In this document: positions 11,351 through 23,699 of the stretch, piece by piece
Layout of the letters: each line of letters opens with the position of its first letter
Position numbering within the stretch: position 1 is the stretch's first letter
NCBI GenBank assembly: GCA_963383645.1
Contig: OY726560.1
Span: 154,348,488 to 154,412,487 of the forward strand
From: Muscardinus avellanarius
Taxonomy: Eukaryota; Chordata; Mammalia; Rodentia; Gliridae
Reading direction: 5' to 3'
Length of the DNA: 64,000 bases
Notes under the pieces: model-generated
Told to the model about the DNA's origin: nothing
Seen by the model: only the letters and a program-made list of their open reading frames with translations
The model's database searches: none
Position numbers and translations under genes: made by a program

Positions 11351-12249
11351 TTTCTAAATAATGTTTATCGTCTTGAAATCTCCCTGCCTAGTAGACAACT
11401 TGCATTATTTGAGGTTTGTGGTGTGTGTGTGTGTTTTTTTAAGAACTCATAAATATTTAATGTCCAGGATGGTGGATGGGGCTGGGGGAGGGGATGTGTG
11501 TGGAGGAGCAGCCTTGCTTTCCTATGTGAAGGCCCCGGCATTGTCGAGCTGGGGCTCAGCCCCACTGTGAAGCTCCGGGAGAGGGTAAGGTCTGTCCCAC
11601 CAGGACCTGGGGCTTAGAGCCAGAGCCACCTGAGGGGCCCAGCCCAGTGGCAGGGCAGCCTGGCCCAGGTGCACCTGCACTTCCTGTTGGTCCTAGGCAG
11701 GACTAGTGTCAGATGACTTTCCCCCCTGCCTCTGGGAGCACAGGGGCCACAGAAGAAGAAGAGGTAGGGAAAATGGGTCATGTTGGCCCTAAACTAATGT
11801 GATTTGGAATTTTGAGAGCGGGTAGGAAAATTTGGCCCCAGGCCAAGTCACATCAGCCTTCAATAGGCACCAGTTGCCTGATGGAACCAGGCCCCATTTC
11901 CTGTGGGTGTCCAGGGGCCGACTACCATTGTCCCCACAACCTGGTTTCTGTGGGCTGTAAGATTCGTTAGAAAGCAAGCGTTTCCAGCCTTTTCTTTAAT
12001 TGTTTCAGAAACCTGCGTGTTCTTAGGGATTGGTACGATGTCCAGAGAGTGTGTTTGGGGTCTGGATGCTGGTTGAGTCTGGAGGACCTCGCAGCCGTGA
12101 TGGGATGAGGGGGACTGGGAACTGTGGCCCCACGGCCCGCGGAGCTTCCCTTGCCAGGGGTGGGAGCACGGCTCTGCTCGTCAGCAGGCGCTCGGCTGTG
12201 TGGGGCTGCGCAGGGACTCATGGAACTCTGGGATCCTGTGAGACGGGCA

Positions 12250-12385
12250 CCATAGGCAGCCTGTCCTGGGCTGGAGCACTGGCCCTGCCACCTGCTAAGT
12301 GGCCTTGGCAAACTGCCTGGCCTTTGAGGCCTCAGTGTCCACATCTGTGGATTGGGCGCCATCACCTTCAGCTATGTGAGGCTTC
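12250..12385 (+). repeat. MIR SINE
   Basis: Ordered MIR landmarks: CTGCCACCTGCTAAGTGGCC, then TTGGCAAACTGCCTGGCC, GCCTCAGTGTCCACATCTGT and GGATTGGGCGCC. They match the MIR core (CTGCCACTTACTAGCTGTGT ... CCTCAGTTTCCTCATCTGTA). Confidence 0.75.
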
Positions 12386-12806
12386 CATTTCACCTGGCAA
12401 CAAGGGCCACAAGCAGCACTGGGTTTCTGTTCCAAGGCCAGCTGCAAATGGCTGTTCTATTGGTGCCAGAGCAATCCTTCTTCCTTCCTCTCCGGCCAGG
12501 CCTGGCCCCAGGAGTCCATGAGGAATGCCTCTGGCTGTCATCAGCTTATTGGCTAATTAGAAAGAGCATTCCCTTCTTTCTGCCTCCAGCACACCTCCTG
12601 CCACACCCCTCCTGGGGTTGGGTGCTCTTTGGGAGGTAACCACCCCTGCAGCTGAGCCTGGTTGGCCCTGCAGAGGGCAGGGAATCCCTGTGGGATCCCC
12701 ACAGGGAGGGCATGGTTTGCTCCTGAGAGGGCTCACAGAAAGGCAGAGCAGTTTGCAGGGACGTCAGGAAGTGCAGGCTGTTGGGTGGGCAGCCCTGAGG
12801 AGGGGA

Positions 12807-12946
12807 AAGATGGAGAGAGGGAGGTCTCAGAGACAGACAGAGGGAAAGGGTGAGGAAGGAGAGAGGGGGTGGAGAGGGAGAGCGCAGGAGACAGAGATGG
12901 GGAGGGGGAGAGACAGGAAGAGAGACAGGGAAAGGAAAAAAGGGGG
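12807..12946. repeat. Purine-rich (GA/GGA) tract
   Basis: About 140 bp of nearly all-purine + strand, dominated by GAGAG, GGGAGG and AGACAG words. Confidence 0.85.
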
Positions 12947-14310
12947 CAGAGTGTCCTTGAGAGACGCAGTTCCGAGTGCCGGTTTCATGCCATGCCCTGT
13001 GAGGCACAAGCAGGTTAAGGGTTTCCATGTATCATAAATACCCACCTCCAGTGCTTCATGGTCGCCAACAGCTTACAATAAAGCAACCCGGCGTCCTGAA
13101 GCACCTGGACTGAGGTCTGAGGGCAGGGAGCGGAGGGTGCTACCATCACAGTAAAGACCCAGGGCAGAGGTGCGTGTGCATGGCTTCACAGGTGTGTGTG
13201 AACATGTGTGTGTGCAGGTTGGGGGAGGAGTGGGACCCGGGGTGGGGAGGAAGGCCCCACCCACTCACCATTGGCCCCTCCACTCCAGCTCGGCCTAGTG
13301 TGGGGCCAGCTGTGCCCACCTCTCCCCTGGTGGCCCCACAGGCACTAGTGCAGGCAGGGAACAGGCTCAGGGGAGGCAGAGAGCCCTCCCCAGTGCGCAG
13401 GTCCCGGGACCACCACACCACATGGCTTCCTGGAGCTGAGAAGGCCTGCAGCCTGGACGAGACAGGACTTCTAATGGCCTTGTGACGCTCTGAGCACGGC
13501 TCAGCCCCTTTTCACTCTCCTCCCCCAGCATGAAGCCATTCCAGACTGAGCCTTTGAAAGTGCAGTCTGGGATCCTGGACTTTGATTCTAGAAAATTCGG
13601 TGGGCTGGCACATCAACCGCGACAGAAGCCTTTGGGCCTCCTTCTGTCTGAGTTCCTGGCAGCCCTGGTCCTGGTGACTGGGGCAAAGAATTTCAGAGAG
13701 GAGGAAGGAGGCGGGCCCGCCTTGAGCACCCTTGGGAGCAGGCGCCATGCAGACTCCTCAGGACTCTGCTGCAGGAAGCTGTGCCCACGACATCACAGCG
13801 GCTTCACCAGGGACAGCTGAGCAGGAAGGTGTTTGGGCCAGGTCTCCAGCTGCTGCGGGGGCGCATGCCCATCCTCTCCTCTCTCCTCCCCTCTCCACCC
13901 CTCTCCGCCCCTCTCCCTGCTAGCCCAGTCCCTTGGCGATGGCTGAGTATAGATCAGGATGCTTTCCATTTTTAGTTTATTTCCTTGAAAGTGGTGGCCT
14001 GGGCCAGTTGATCCTGGAGGATGTTGGCGCTGCCTCCGGGCCCCAAGAGAGGGAGTGCCGGGAGCCTTTAGCAGTATGGGTGCAGAGCGATTGTCCCTCC
14101 GTCAGACTCTGTAATTGTCCCACAGGTATTCCCAAGGCCACCATTCCCAGCTGCCCTGGTGCCCCAAAGGACAGGGCAGCGATGCTCAGTAGTAGTCTCC
14201 AGTCCCTCCCCGGGGGTCCAGGCCTGCCGCTCAGTGCCACTGCAGCAAGGACCAGCTGATTCAGATAAGGGAACAGCTCATTACTGTCACTGCTGCCTTT
14301 GAGTCACAGC

Positions 14311-14433
14311 TGCAGGGGCTGGGTGGGGGAGGGGAGGGAGAAGGAGAAGCAGAAGAAGGAGGAGAAAGAGGAGGAGGGGTAGGAGGAGAAGGAAGAGGGG
14401 AGAGAAGGGAGAGGGACAAGGAGGGGAGAAAGG
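14311..14433. repeat. Purine-rich (GGA/GAA) tract
   Basis: About 120 bp of almost pure purine on the + strand (AGGAGGAG, AGAAGGAG words). The minus frame Ser/Pro-rich peptide is an artefact. Confidence 0.9.
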
Positions 14434-15149
14434 GCAGCTTTGTGCTTCTTCTTGCCTGGGGGAGAACCAGCCTGCATTTGCTCAAAGCTTTCTGGGCCCC
14501 TATTTAATCAACCCTTTTTCAAACTCCATTTCTAGTTATTCAGGTGGGTCCCCACCTCAAGGATGGGCTCAGGTAGTCAGGGAGGCTGATGTGGCACCCC
14601 CATTCCCGGTGCTTGGGGTGCCAAGGTTATTTGGCTAGCCCCAATGTTTGATCCATGGGTCTCTTCTTCGATCAGGTTGAGTGGTTCGACCTCAGAGAGC
14701 AGGGCTCCCTGAGCTGGCCAAGGAAGGGCCCGTCCACCAGACACCACTCAGTCCCCAGACTAGATCTAAGGAAAGGGTGACATTTTCCCTGATTCCCCTC
14801 CCGCCTGCCAGGGCCCTTGATAAAGGCCTGACCGTGTGCCCTCCACCGTCTCCTAACTACTCACCTTTGCTCCCCAGGTCCCTGCATCAGAGTGGGGAAG
14901 TCTCCTGGGCCAAGTCCACTTTTCCCAGGTGAAGGGTGGACACAGGGCTGGTTGAGGGCGATTCTTTGACCTTGGTTTAGGCCAGTTAGCCTAAAAAAGT
15001 AAGGACGTATGAGCAGCTGGGGCACTCCTCCTTGGATTTCTGCTGGACCCTGCTGGTCGTAACACAGGCCTGCTTATCCGTCGGGTTAACCTTGAGAGAG
15101 CCCGCTACTGCTCAGTAGTGCTGGTGCCAGGTGCGGAGGATCCCACGCC

Positions 15150-15330
15150 ATCCTTTCATTCAATATTTATGCATCAAATACTTAACATCATCGTTGTGCT
15201 GAGCACTTCACTGGACAGACATAGACACGGCCAGACACGGTCTGCCCTTTGAGCAGCTTCTCTCTAGTGAGAGAAGCAGGCATGAATGTCAGATAACGAT
15301 CCGGAGTCACAGGCGGTGGAGCGGGACAGA
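15150..15330 (+). repeat. Old interspersed repeat, class uncertain
   Basis: CATTCAATATTTATGCATCA..., TGTGCTGAGCACTTCACTGG and TCTCTAGTGAGAGAAGCAGG follow the order of a common ancient mammalian repeat with a TATTTATTGAGCACCTACTA type motif. The family was not assigned. Confidence 0.4.
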
Positions 15331-15479
15331 TCTGACTCTATGAGCAGAGGGAGCTGAGAGGGAGAACGGCCAGGCTGGAAAACATTGAATTATCTTTGTC
15401 TTTGTCAGGCCAGAGGGGAGGGGGAGGAGAGAAGACAGGAAGGAAGAAGACACCCCAACCTGGAACAAGTCAATTGTTT

Positions 15480-16330
15480 TCCAGTTTCATTGCTGAACCG
15501 GACGTAATTCAGACCTTCCATCTGGCTACTGCATCAGTTGATTAGAACACAAAAATACACTATCAAACAGACAATCAAATTTCATGTAAAATAAGCTTCG
15601 GCATTAAAACGGTTCCCGGTGTTTTATGCGTGTGACTCGGCGGGCAGATATATTTCTTGCTACTCGAGCAAGACTGATTTGTGGGAAGGCGCGCCTGTCA
15701 CCAAATCACTCCGAAGGTTGGGAGATAAAATGTCGCTTAGGATAATGTAATTGGCCTTAAGGTACAGGAGTTGAATTATTTTCAGTGATTTATAATCTGG
15801 AAATTAAAGACTCACTCATTTTCTAATTTAATTCCATCTTCAATGGAAAAATGTTCACTCTGATCTAAATTGGCGAGTAATGTTGCTAATTCAAATGCAG
15901 ATGTAATTTCGATTCTGTAGCAGTTTGCAGTGATGGACGGGTCTCCGAAGAATCGTTATGATCCTTATCTCCCAATCTCACAAATTCCCTGGCAGTTGTG
16001 ATAATAACTTCAGCTAAGGAGGAGAGGGGAAAAAATAAATTCTCCTCTGCCCTGTCCGTTTGGCCCTTGCCTTTTGCAGGTTGTGAATTGTCTCGTTCGT
16101 ATCTACAGCCTGTGGGAGACAATGCAAATGTTTCCTCACGCGATTTGGGGGCGACGCCCTGTACTTTGAGTTTCCCGCTGGTGCTTTTCTCCTAAAATAT
16201 GAATGAAATAGGCCTGGGATATTGCAGTTAATTATCTGGGATTTTATACCACATTTGGTGCAATTCATTGATAAGTCTCAACCGCCCAGGGACCGGCAGA
16301 CGATGATTAGCCATAATCACCCAGGCTTTG
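15480..16330. promoter_or_regulatory. Candidate conserved non-coding block with TALE/HOX-type motifs
   Basis: An 850-bp repeat-free, AT-leaning block. Visible motifs include CTGTCA (15695-15700, MEIS/PREP type), TGTAATTGG (15746-15754, homeodomain type), TGATTTAT (15786-15793, PBX-HOX type) and several GATAA words. No convincing open frame: the ones present are under 90 codons and lie on both strands. I suggest an enhancer-like element, but motif matches this short occur by chance. Confidence 0.4.
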
Positions 16331-19140
16331 CCCTTCCTCTCTCAGCTGTCACATGGCTAGCCCGGGCCCATGTGTCTTCATCCAAGTAGCCCCTAAGAAG
16401 CCAAGATGGAGAAATTATGAGGTCACTCCCGCTGGGTGAGAAATGGCGGGGTCAGAGACACGATCACCCACTCCATCCGTTTACCCCGCAAGCAAAGGAG
16501 ACTGGGCTGGGCCAGAGCTTTGGTCCACTGTGCACGTTAGCTCCTCTCACTCGGCCAGGAAGTGGCTCTGGCTACTTTAAGCCAAAGGCAAAAAGAACTC
16601 CTTGGAAGTACAGCCATTGGATTTGGGAAGTTGGCAGATTCTATCCAGTTTAGACAACCGCATAGAGATTTGGGGCAGGCTGTGTAACTTTCTACATTTC
16701 TAGGGTGGGTCAAGGGCGCGGCGGGGGAGCAGGATGTGTTCTAGAAGCAGGCTGGGCCCCACCTGCCCACACCAGCTCCCACCTCGTGCAAGCATTTCTG
16801 TAAGGTTTGATAGCAGAATCGATTCATCTATTCTTTGACTCAGCTTCCAGGAGCATGTGGGTCATGGATGTGCCTTCTGAGGAAGGGTGGGGGCAGTGAA
16901 TCACAACCAGCGTTGAGAATCAAATCATTTGATTAGGAATGGAATAAAAGCAAAAGCTTCTGCAAAGTGTTTACTACGGTCTTAGAAGCTTTTTAAAGTT
17001 TGCTTCTTGGGGTATTAAGCTATGAAGCAAAGCTCTGTTCTCGTCTTATTTGGGGGCATCCTGCTGGGCTCCATTTCTCAGCCTTGTTTGGTGTTAGATG
17101 GAGACCTATGTTTGAGTTCTGGCTGGAAAAATGTGTTTGTGCCTCACTTCTGGATCTGGCTCCTAGAAACCTCCTATGTGTGATCCCGTGCTCTCTCTCT
17201 GCCCATTTGATCAAGAGAGAGAACCCCGAGGTGCTTCTACCTCCAAACACCCCGTGCAACTTTGCTTCCACTAGAAAGACACTCCCATCGAGTGAAACCA
17301 TTGAGATTTGGGGGTTAGTTGTAGTCACAGCTAACATTCCCACTATACAAGCTGCACCACGCATACCACTCTGAAGAATAGATATATTGATTCTCCCAAC
17401 CCCTCCCCCATTAGTCCTTTGTGTATCTGACACCTACACAGCCCACCGATAAATAAGCATCGCTTTCAATTTGCCGTCAACCACCATGGTGCCTTGAGTC
17501 AGACTTTTGCCTTTTGTTAACACCTGGTTTATGTGATCACTGGTAAACCAGGTGTAACAAATACGCAGGCACGTCACTGATTATGTTTATATCAGGACCC
17601 AGGGGCAGAAAACAAGCTTTTGTTTTTAAGAAAGACATTTTTACTTAAATAGGAAGACTCGCTGAGACATGGTATCCGCCTTGTCGATGGTCCTCCTGCG
17701 TGTAGATTTAGCCAGTATTAGTTTTAACCGCCCGGTGTGTCAGGGATACACAGCTGGGTGGACGGCACCTGCCGCTCCCCTCCCCATTCCTTCCCGCAGC
17801 CCCTTCCCAGTGGCTCTACAACAGATCATTCTCCCTTGTGTGGGGAGAGTTTTCTGCTGAAGGTCTTGCTTACTTGCAGCTAAAGTGATCTTACAGAATA
17901 CGGCATGAACACAGCTCACCAATTCTTTTCTGATATTTACGGGAGCATCAAGGATGCCCACGTGACTGAAACCCATCCTGATGTGCATATGGTATGCTGT
18001 GAGCATCCTGGGTCTTGCCCTCCCCACCTCTGGCCTCGGTGCTCATCCTACCCCTGCACCTCTGGCCCTGACAGCCATTCTTCCCTGGGGGGGGGGTCAC
18101 TGGATGGGCTGCATTCACCCTCACCTCTCTGCTTGGTTCATGTAACCTGCATGTTTGGAAGGACTGTCCCAGGCTCCTCCCATCTTTGGAGAGAAGATTC
18201 AAGTCATCTGGAGGTCTCACCGATCCTCACTTGATTCCTAAAGCCTCTCCTGCCTCGCGCCTTTTCCACCTACTGGTCTGTCTTCTCATTTATTGGGGTT
18301 CTCTGTAGGAGTACTAGGACTTTGGACCTTTCTAGTTTGTTTGCTCATCTCTTTGCCTTTACCCTGAGTTGAGGGGACAGAAGGCGATGCTAATTGTCAT
18401 TGCCGTATTATTCATATCTTATCATGATTCTCACCACCAGCTACTTTACAAATATAGCCTGGATACCTCAAGCACATTGTACCTGGGGAACTGCAGCCTG
18501 GCTTCCAGCTAATGTCTGCTGCCAGCACTATGCATCGAGAGCCCTTTTCATTCTGATGCCAAGCAATGGCACCTGCCCCCGAGGTCTGGCTCCCACAGGT
18601 AGTGGTAGATGGTGATGCTGCTTCTGGTTGCAGCTGGCTGGCACTGTACCATAGCTGCTGGAGTTTCAGTGTTTGGAAAGCTCTTCCCTAAACCACCTGG
18701 ACCCCTGGATGCCAACAGGATTGATGGAGCCAACCTATGCTGTCAGTCATAACACAGCTGATTCCTCTAAGCCGTTCACAGGAATCATAGCCTGCGGTCC
18801 ATAGCTCTGCAGGTGAATGGCACGGCACGATCTAGGCCTCCTTTTGTGATCTCCACATTTTTCACTTTTCCTGTCACCAAGTATCTTCTTACTCTGTATC
18901 ATCAGAGAGTGCAGAAAGACCCCAACGCACCTGCTCCTGGGCAGCCATCACGGGAATCCTCTTACATGACCTTCTTACAGCTACGTTCCTAATCTCCTTA
19001 GCTTCTCCTGATACAGTCATCCCCTTGAGGCGTAGGGGCTCTGACACTGCAGGAGAAATACCCCAGTCCATTTCTTTAGCTTGTTGTTTCTTGACAATAA
19101 TACCAGTAACAACGACCCATTCCTGCCTGTTGACCATGGC
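16331..19140. other. Unique sequence without a recognisable gene
   Basis: Ordinary mixed DNA. A G-run lies near 18085-18095. Open frames up to 137 codons (around 17000-17433) lie on opposite strands and show no domain. I see no convincing splice-flanked exon. Confidence 0.5.
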
Positions 19141-19144
19141 CAAG

Positions 19145-19285
19145 CGCTGTAGTACGTGATTGCCATGCATTTCTCATCCGACCTTCTTAATGCTATATCG
19201 GAGGTCCTACTATCTCCATTTGGGATGCAGAGAAACCGAAGCCCAGAGGGGCCAACCCCAAGGTCACATGGCTAAGGGGGATCAA
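19145..19285 (-). repeat. MIR SINE
   Basis: The + strand reads CTCCATTTGGGATGCAGAGA, AACCGAAGCCCAGAGGGGCC and CCCAAGGTCACATGGCTAAG. This is the reverse complement of the MIR CTTGGGCAAG...CCTCAGTTTCCTCATCTG segment. Confidence 0.75.
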
Positions 19286-19689
19286 AGGCTGCATGGAGGC
19301 GGCCACTCCCTGCTCCTGCACCGCCCAGGACCTGGCTCTCAGCCTGGAGCCTCCTGGATAGCAGGACCAAGGCCTGCCTCTGCGTGCCCCAGGGAGCCGG
19401 GCTCTTGCCTGTCCCTTGGCCTTTCTGGCTGAACTGCCTGGCCAGGGTCTTGCTGAGCCATCTGCAGCCCCAGAGCTCTGATCTATTAGTGAGGAGGCTG
19501 CTTCCGCAGAGAGCGAACGCTCTAAGACGCACCCCTGAACCCCAGGATCAATCCCTCTCCATGGCTCTCAGCGCCCCCAGAGTCCAGCGCTTTATTCATA
19601 AAGCTTCCTAGTCAGGACCAGCCTTCGCTCTAGGGATCACCTCAGAAGACAGATGCTGTCAGGAGAAGGGGCAAGACAGGGCTGCACGC

Positions 19690-20150
19690 CGAAATGAGAA
19701 CATAAAAGTTTTCCAGTTTACTTATTAGTACAATGTGTAATTGGAGAGAAGGAGCAGGTTTCAAAAATTTGTCTTACCATAATGACTATAATTTTTTAAA
19801 GATTGAAAATGAATCTGACTAGAAAATACCATTAAACTACCAAGTTGCTTAAAATTTAAAGGGTAATTCACATATAATGCTTTTATTTAATAGCCCAATT
19901 TACAAAACGTCTAAAATTAATGCAGATCTTTTCAGGACAAAATCAGCCGTAACTGCACCAACTAATTTTTGCTCATTTGAACTGAATTATTAATAAGAGA
20001 GAAATATACCATATGTTCCCCAAAGAGCTGGATACATTTATTTCAAATAAAAGCACTGTGTTTGGTAGAATCTAAGAGGTTTAAATGCTTTCAGAGAAAT
20101 GGGTTCCTTATATACAGACTTAATAGAGCATAAATCAAGCAACGTAATTA
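19690..20150. promoter_or_regulatory. Candidate conserved non-coding block
   Basis: AT-rich and repeat-free, with dense TAAT/ATTA words, such as CTAAAATTAATGCAG and GAATTATTAATAAG near 19910-20000. It has no open frame of note. Its texture matches the other putative conserved blocks in this window. Confidence 0.3.
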
Positions 20151-20436
20151 AGGACACAGCTGCTTCGGAACCCAAAGCTGGTGGCTTTGGCTTCTGACAT
20201 TCCTGTCACCTGCATGGCTTCTGCCAGCAGTCATTTGTTCTCACGAACAATCCCGGCTCCTCTATGATTTTGCAGTTTGCACTATGCAGGAGAGGAACTG
20301 GAAAGCACGTTTAATCTGGGTCATATCTACTGAATTCATCAATTTCTTCTCTAAAAAAAATATTAATTGAGGACCTACTGTGTGCCCGGCAGCAAACCAG
20401 CTCTGAGCCACATGAGCCTGGATCCTCCGCTCATTT

Positions 20437-20578
20437 TCTTCCTTCTTGCTTCTCTCCTTACTCACCTCTTTGTTTCCTTCCATTCCCTTCTCTCTTTCTT
20501 CTCTACCTTCCTTCCTTCCCCTCCTTCCTGTCCTCTTTTTCTCCCTTTCTCCTGTCCTTTCCTCTCTTTGTACCTTTC
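20437..20578. repeat. Pyrimidine-rich (CTTCC/TCTC) tract
   Basis: About 140 bp dominated by CTTCCTT, CTCC and TTCT words on the + strand. It yields low-complexity open frames on both strands. Confidence 0.85.
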
Positions 20579-20639
20579 AGTGATCCCCAATACTGCAAAC
20601 TCAGCATTTGGGACTTTACATGTGAGGGTTCCCTGTGAC

Positions 20640-23600
20640 TGACCGGCCACGTCGTGGGGTGGGCCAGTGTCGCTCCGTGTATGAGAGGTGAACTGCAGCC
20701 TCCGGGCTGGTTAGGGGACTCGGCCTCGCCGCCTCTGGCCCAGGGTCAGTGGCTTCAGAAGCAGGGCATCTCCCAGCACACTGTGAGGGAGGAGCCTTCA
20801 GGTGAGCAGGTGAAAGTGGCACGAGCCTGAGGGGGCTGGAGAGGGGCTTTCTGGTCCTTTAGGGGTCCCCAGCTGTTGGGAGCATTGTTAGTCATCTGCT
20901 TTGAGGTCACCTTGGCCCGGCTTGGGAGGGGCACAAACTGCCCACCCAAGTGGGAATTGTTTGCACGCAGCCAAGTTTCCAAGGACCAAATGGGACCGAT
21001 AGCCAGGGACCCTGACAGTTTCCTTTCCTGATTCATCTGTGACTCCCTTGGTGTTATTCCCTGACTCACCCCATGATTGCTTTGCTAGTACCTGTGATTA
21101 ATAATTTCTTATAATGTTTTGGTTATAACCCTCAATAAAAAACAAAATGTTAGTAGAAGGACGGTAGGAGTGGAGGCATCTCTCTCCTCCCGGCCTCCCC
21201 AGCTGCCATGTCGGCTCTTGTCATTCATGTGAGAGGCTACTTCTCACCAATCAGTCAACATCAGCACCATCCACTACACTCAGCCTTACCTTATATGTTA
21301 ACATTTCTCTTTGAATTGGGTTGTAGCTCTTGATTCAAAGTACAAAGTTACAATGACTTTGGGAATTTCACACTCCGTTCAAAGGCGGTCAGTGTGTGGA
21401 CACGTCTAGAGGCCATGTGGTATCTGTTGGTCCTAGGGGTTCTGCATGGAGACTTCTGTGCCCCTCATTTATGACCTCGTGGCATAGTGGTCACCCTCAT
21501 ACCCACTGGCTCTGCCGCTGCTTTTGTGTCTGGTACTACCCCCGCATTTCCATAAGCCTTGTGCGGACGGGCATCGTGTTGGGTCTATCAACAGCACTGT
21601 TCAGGGCCTGTTACAGCGTCCGGCCCTGTAGAGGGGTGCTCAGACTCCAGTGGACAGAATAAGTAAATGAGTGGCTAAATTCATGGGGTTTCGGAGAGAC
21701 TTAACTTTTGGTGCACCTTCTAGCATGCCTTTGCTGACTTCAGCAGTGACTCTAGCAAGCAGCGTCTGATTTGGGACCGTTTGCTTGTTTTCTGGCCAGC
21801 TGTGGACAGACAGACTGGGGGCACCGCGGACCCTGAAAATCAGGTGTGTGGCGTGTGTGTTTCAACAGCCGGAGCAGCCGGTCTGAAACCCCAGAGCACT
21901 TGCATGGTAAATTACATCTCAGAGTGAGGTTTTTGTTTTAATGGAAGCAGTTATTCAACTAGCAGGCTTCAAATGGAAATAGCAGCTCTCTCTACATAAT
22001 GGGTAAGGGGTACTTTAATTAATAGCACTTCTTGGGTTTTAATAACAGTGGTTTTGGTTTCTGGCCATCTGATGAGTATGGGAGCCATTGTTTAGGGGAT
22101 GCAGGGACATGCGAACCTGCTTGAGTCAGCTGGGACCCAATGAGTGGCTCAGAGGTGTAGTAATCTGTGTGTTTTCTAAGCCTCACGCTGTCTTGGGGCA
22201 AGCGCTTTTCCCTGGGAGGGGGCTGGAAGGAACCTCTCCATTGTCTCTTTTATGATGGCACAAACTCAGGGTAGACTTTCCAGCCGCCGCCGAGCAGTAA
22301 CGAAGCTCCTGTCTGTGGACAGATACTGCTTTGTCCCGAGTGGCTGAGCGCAGAGCGGACCTCAGCTTCCCGTCTCCCGTCTCAGCTCAGGCCTTGGGCA
22401 TCAGTAGCCTCCCTGCCTCCCTGTGCTCACTGTTGGGTGGCCCCAGGTGGACTGTCTTAGATGTGCACAGGAGGCTGTTCTCCTAAGATGTAGTTGCTCC
22501 TGGGCTGGAGGGGGGTGGGCCAGGGACAGGGCGGTCACTTAAGTAAGTGATGTTCACAGAGTCCACCAGGCTTTGTGTTGAGAGCTGAGAGTATGAAGGC
22601 AAGGGGGATCCTCATACAGGCCCATCCACATATGTTGGCACTGTGTGTACCATAGGGGGGTACACAAATGGTAGTGAGGCCCCCCCAGCAAGGGTGACCC
22701 ACTGGTGTGGGACTGAGGCCAGCATCATTCAGCCCAAAAGAGGGCACAAGAGGCAGCCAGGTGGCTCCCCATGGAGGTCCTGGGGACAAAGGTGCTCTCA
22801 GCCCAGGGCTCCCCAGCAGCAGCTCCCCACTTGGGGTCTGGGCCATCTATACTCTCACTTACTGAACTGCCGCCAGTCTTTGTGGACTGTGGAGGAATGG
22901 ACAGGTGTGAGGGGCATAGGAGTAGCAGACGTCCATGTTCCTGTCCTTCCTTCTGGACAGGCCTCTGCTTTGTGTTGGGTTCAGATCCTCTTGAGACCTT
23001 GCAAATCAGGCCAGTTCCTTGGTCAGCAGGTCAGTGCCTGGCTGTGCCTCTGGCTAACTCCAGGATGGATGCAGTGCTGCCCAGCAGCTTCCTCCTGGTC
23101 CTCCCAGTCTCCTTTCCCTGGTTTTCCTCCTGGGCACCGCCCCAGTGCTGAGTGCCCTGTACTCTGGTGCTCCCGGGTCCTTCTTGGTCCTTTCCTGCAA
23201 ACCTCCATTCCCTACTTTCAGGAAGCCCGCCTCCTCTGCTGGGGTGAACTCTATAATCAGGGCTGTGTGCCTTCCTTCTCAGACACGGTCTTTATTTTCC
23301 TACTGAGTCTTTCCTGCTGAGCGTCACCCTGGATGCTTCTGCCCTGACATGCACATTGGGGAGCTGGGAAATCTGTCTCAGGGCTGCCTTCTCTGTTCTT
23401 GTTCTCTGCTGCTGGGAAGCGGATCAGGGCTGCTTCCCTCCTGGGGGACTGGCCAGAAGCCCTGCTGTCTGTCTGACACACAAGGTGTCCAGTGAGTAGA
23501 TAATTGAACTGTGTGTGCTGGAGGTTGGAGCATCCCACCTGGGAATAAGAATTCCAGCCTTTCTTGTGCCCACGGGGCAACTGGAGGACCAGCCTCGACA

Positions 23601-23690
23601 GCACTGTTTCCTCTGTCACCTGTCTCCCAGATGCAAATCAGAGACCTGACCCAGACAACCGACCATGGAAGAGGAAGGGATGACATTCAC
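20640..23690. other. Unique sequence without a recognisable gene
   Basis: Mixed, fairly GC-rich DNA. The longest open frame (22643-23320, 225 codons, plus) is rich in Trp, Cys, Ser and Pro, has no recognisable domain and overlaps other frames on both strands. I do not call it a gene. Confidence 0.5.
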
Positions 23691-23699
23691 AGCTGGCGG

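Larger units (their letters stand above)
11351..15150. other. GC-richer unique sequence with purine tracts
   Basis: No gene is recognised. It contains a MIR at about 12250-12385 and two purine-rich tracts (12807-12946 and 14311-14433). Open frames up to 163 codons at 12030-12521 and 12546-13028 have no domain and partly translate low-complexity purine DNA. Confidence 0.5.

Noticed and set aside
22643..23320. 225-codon plus-strand frame
   Set aside because: GC-rich chance frame with no domain and competing frames on both strands.
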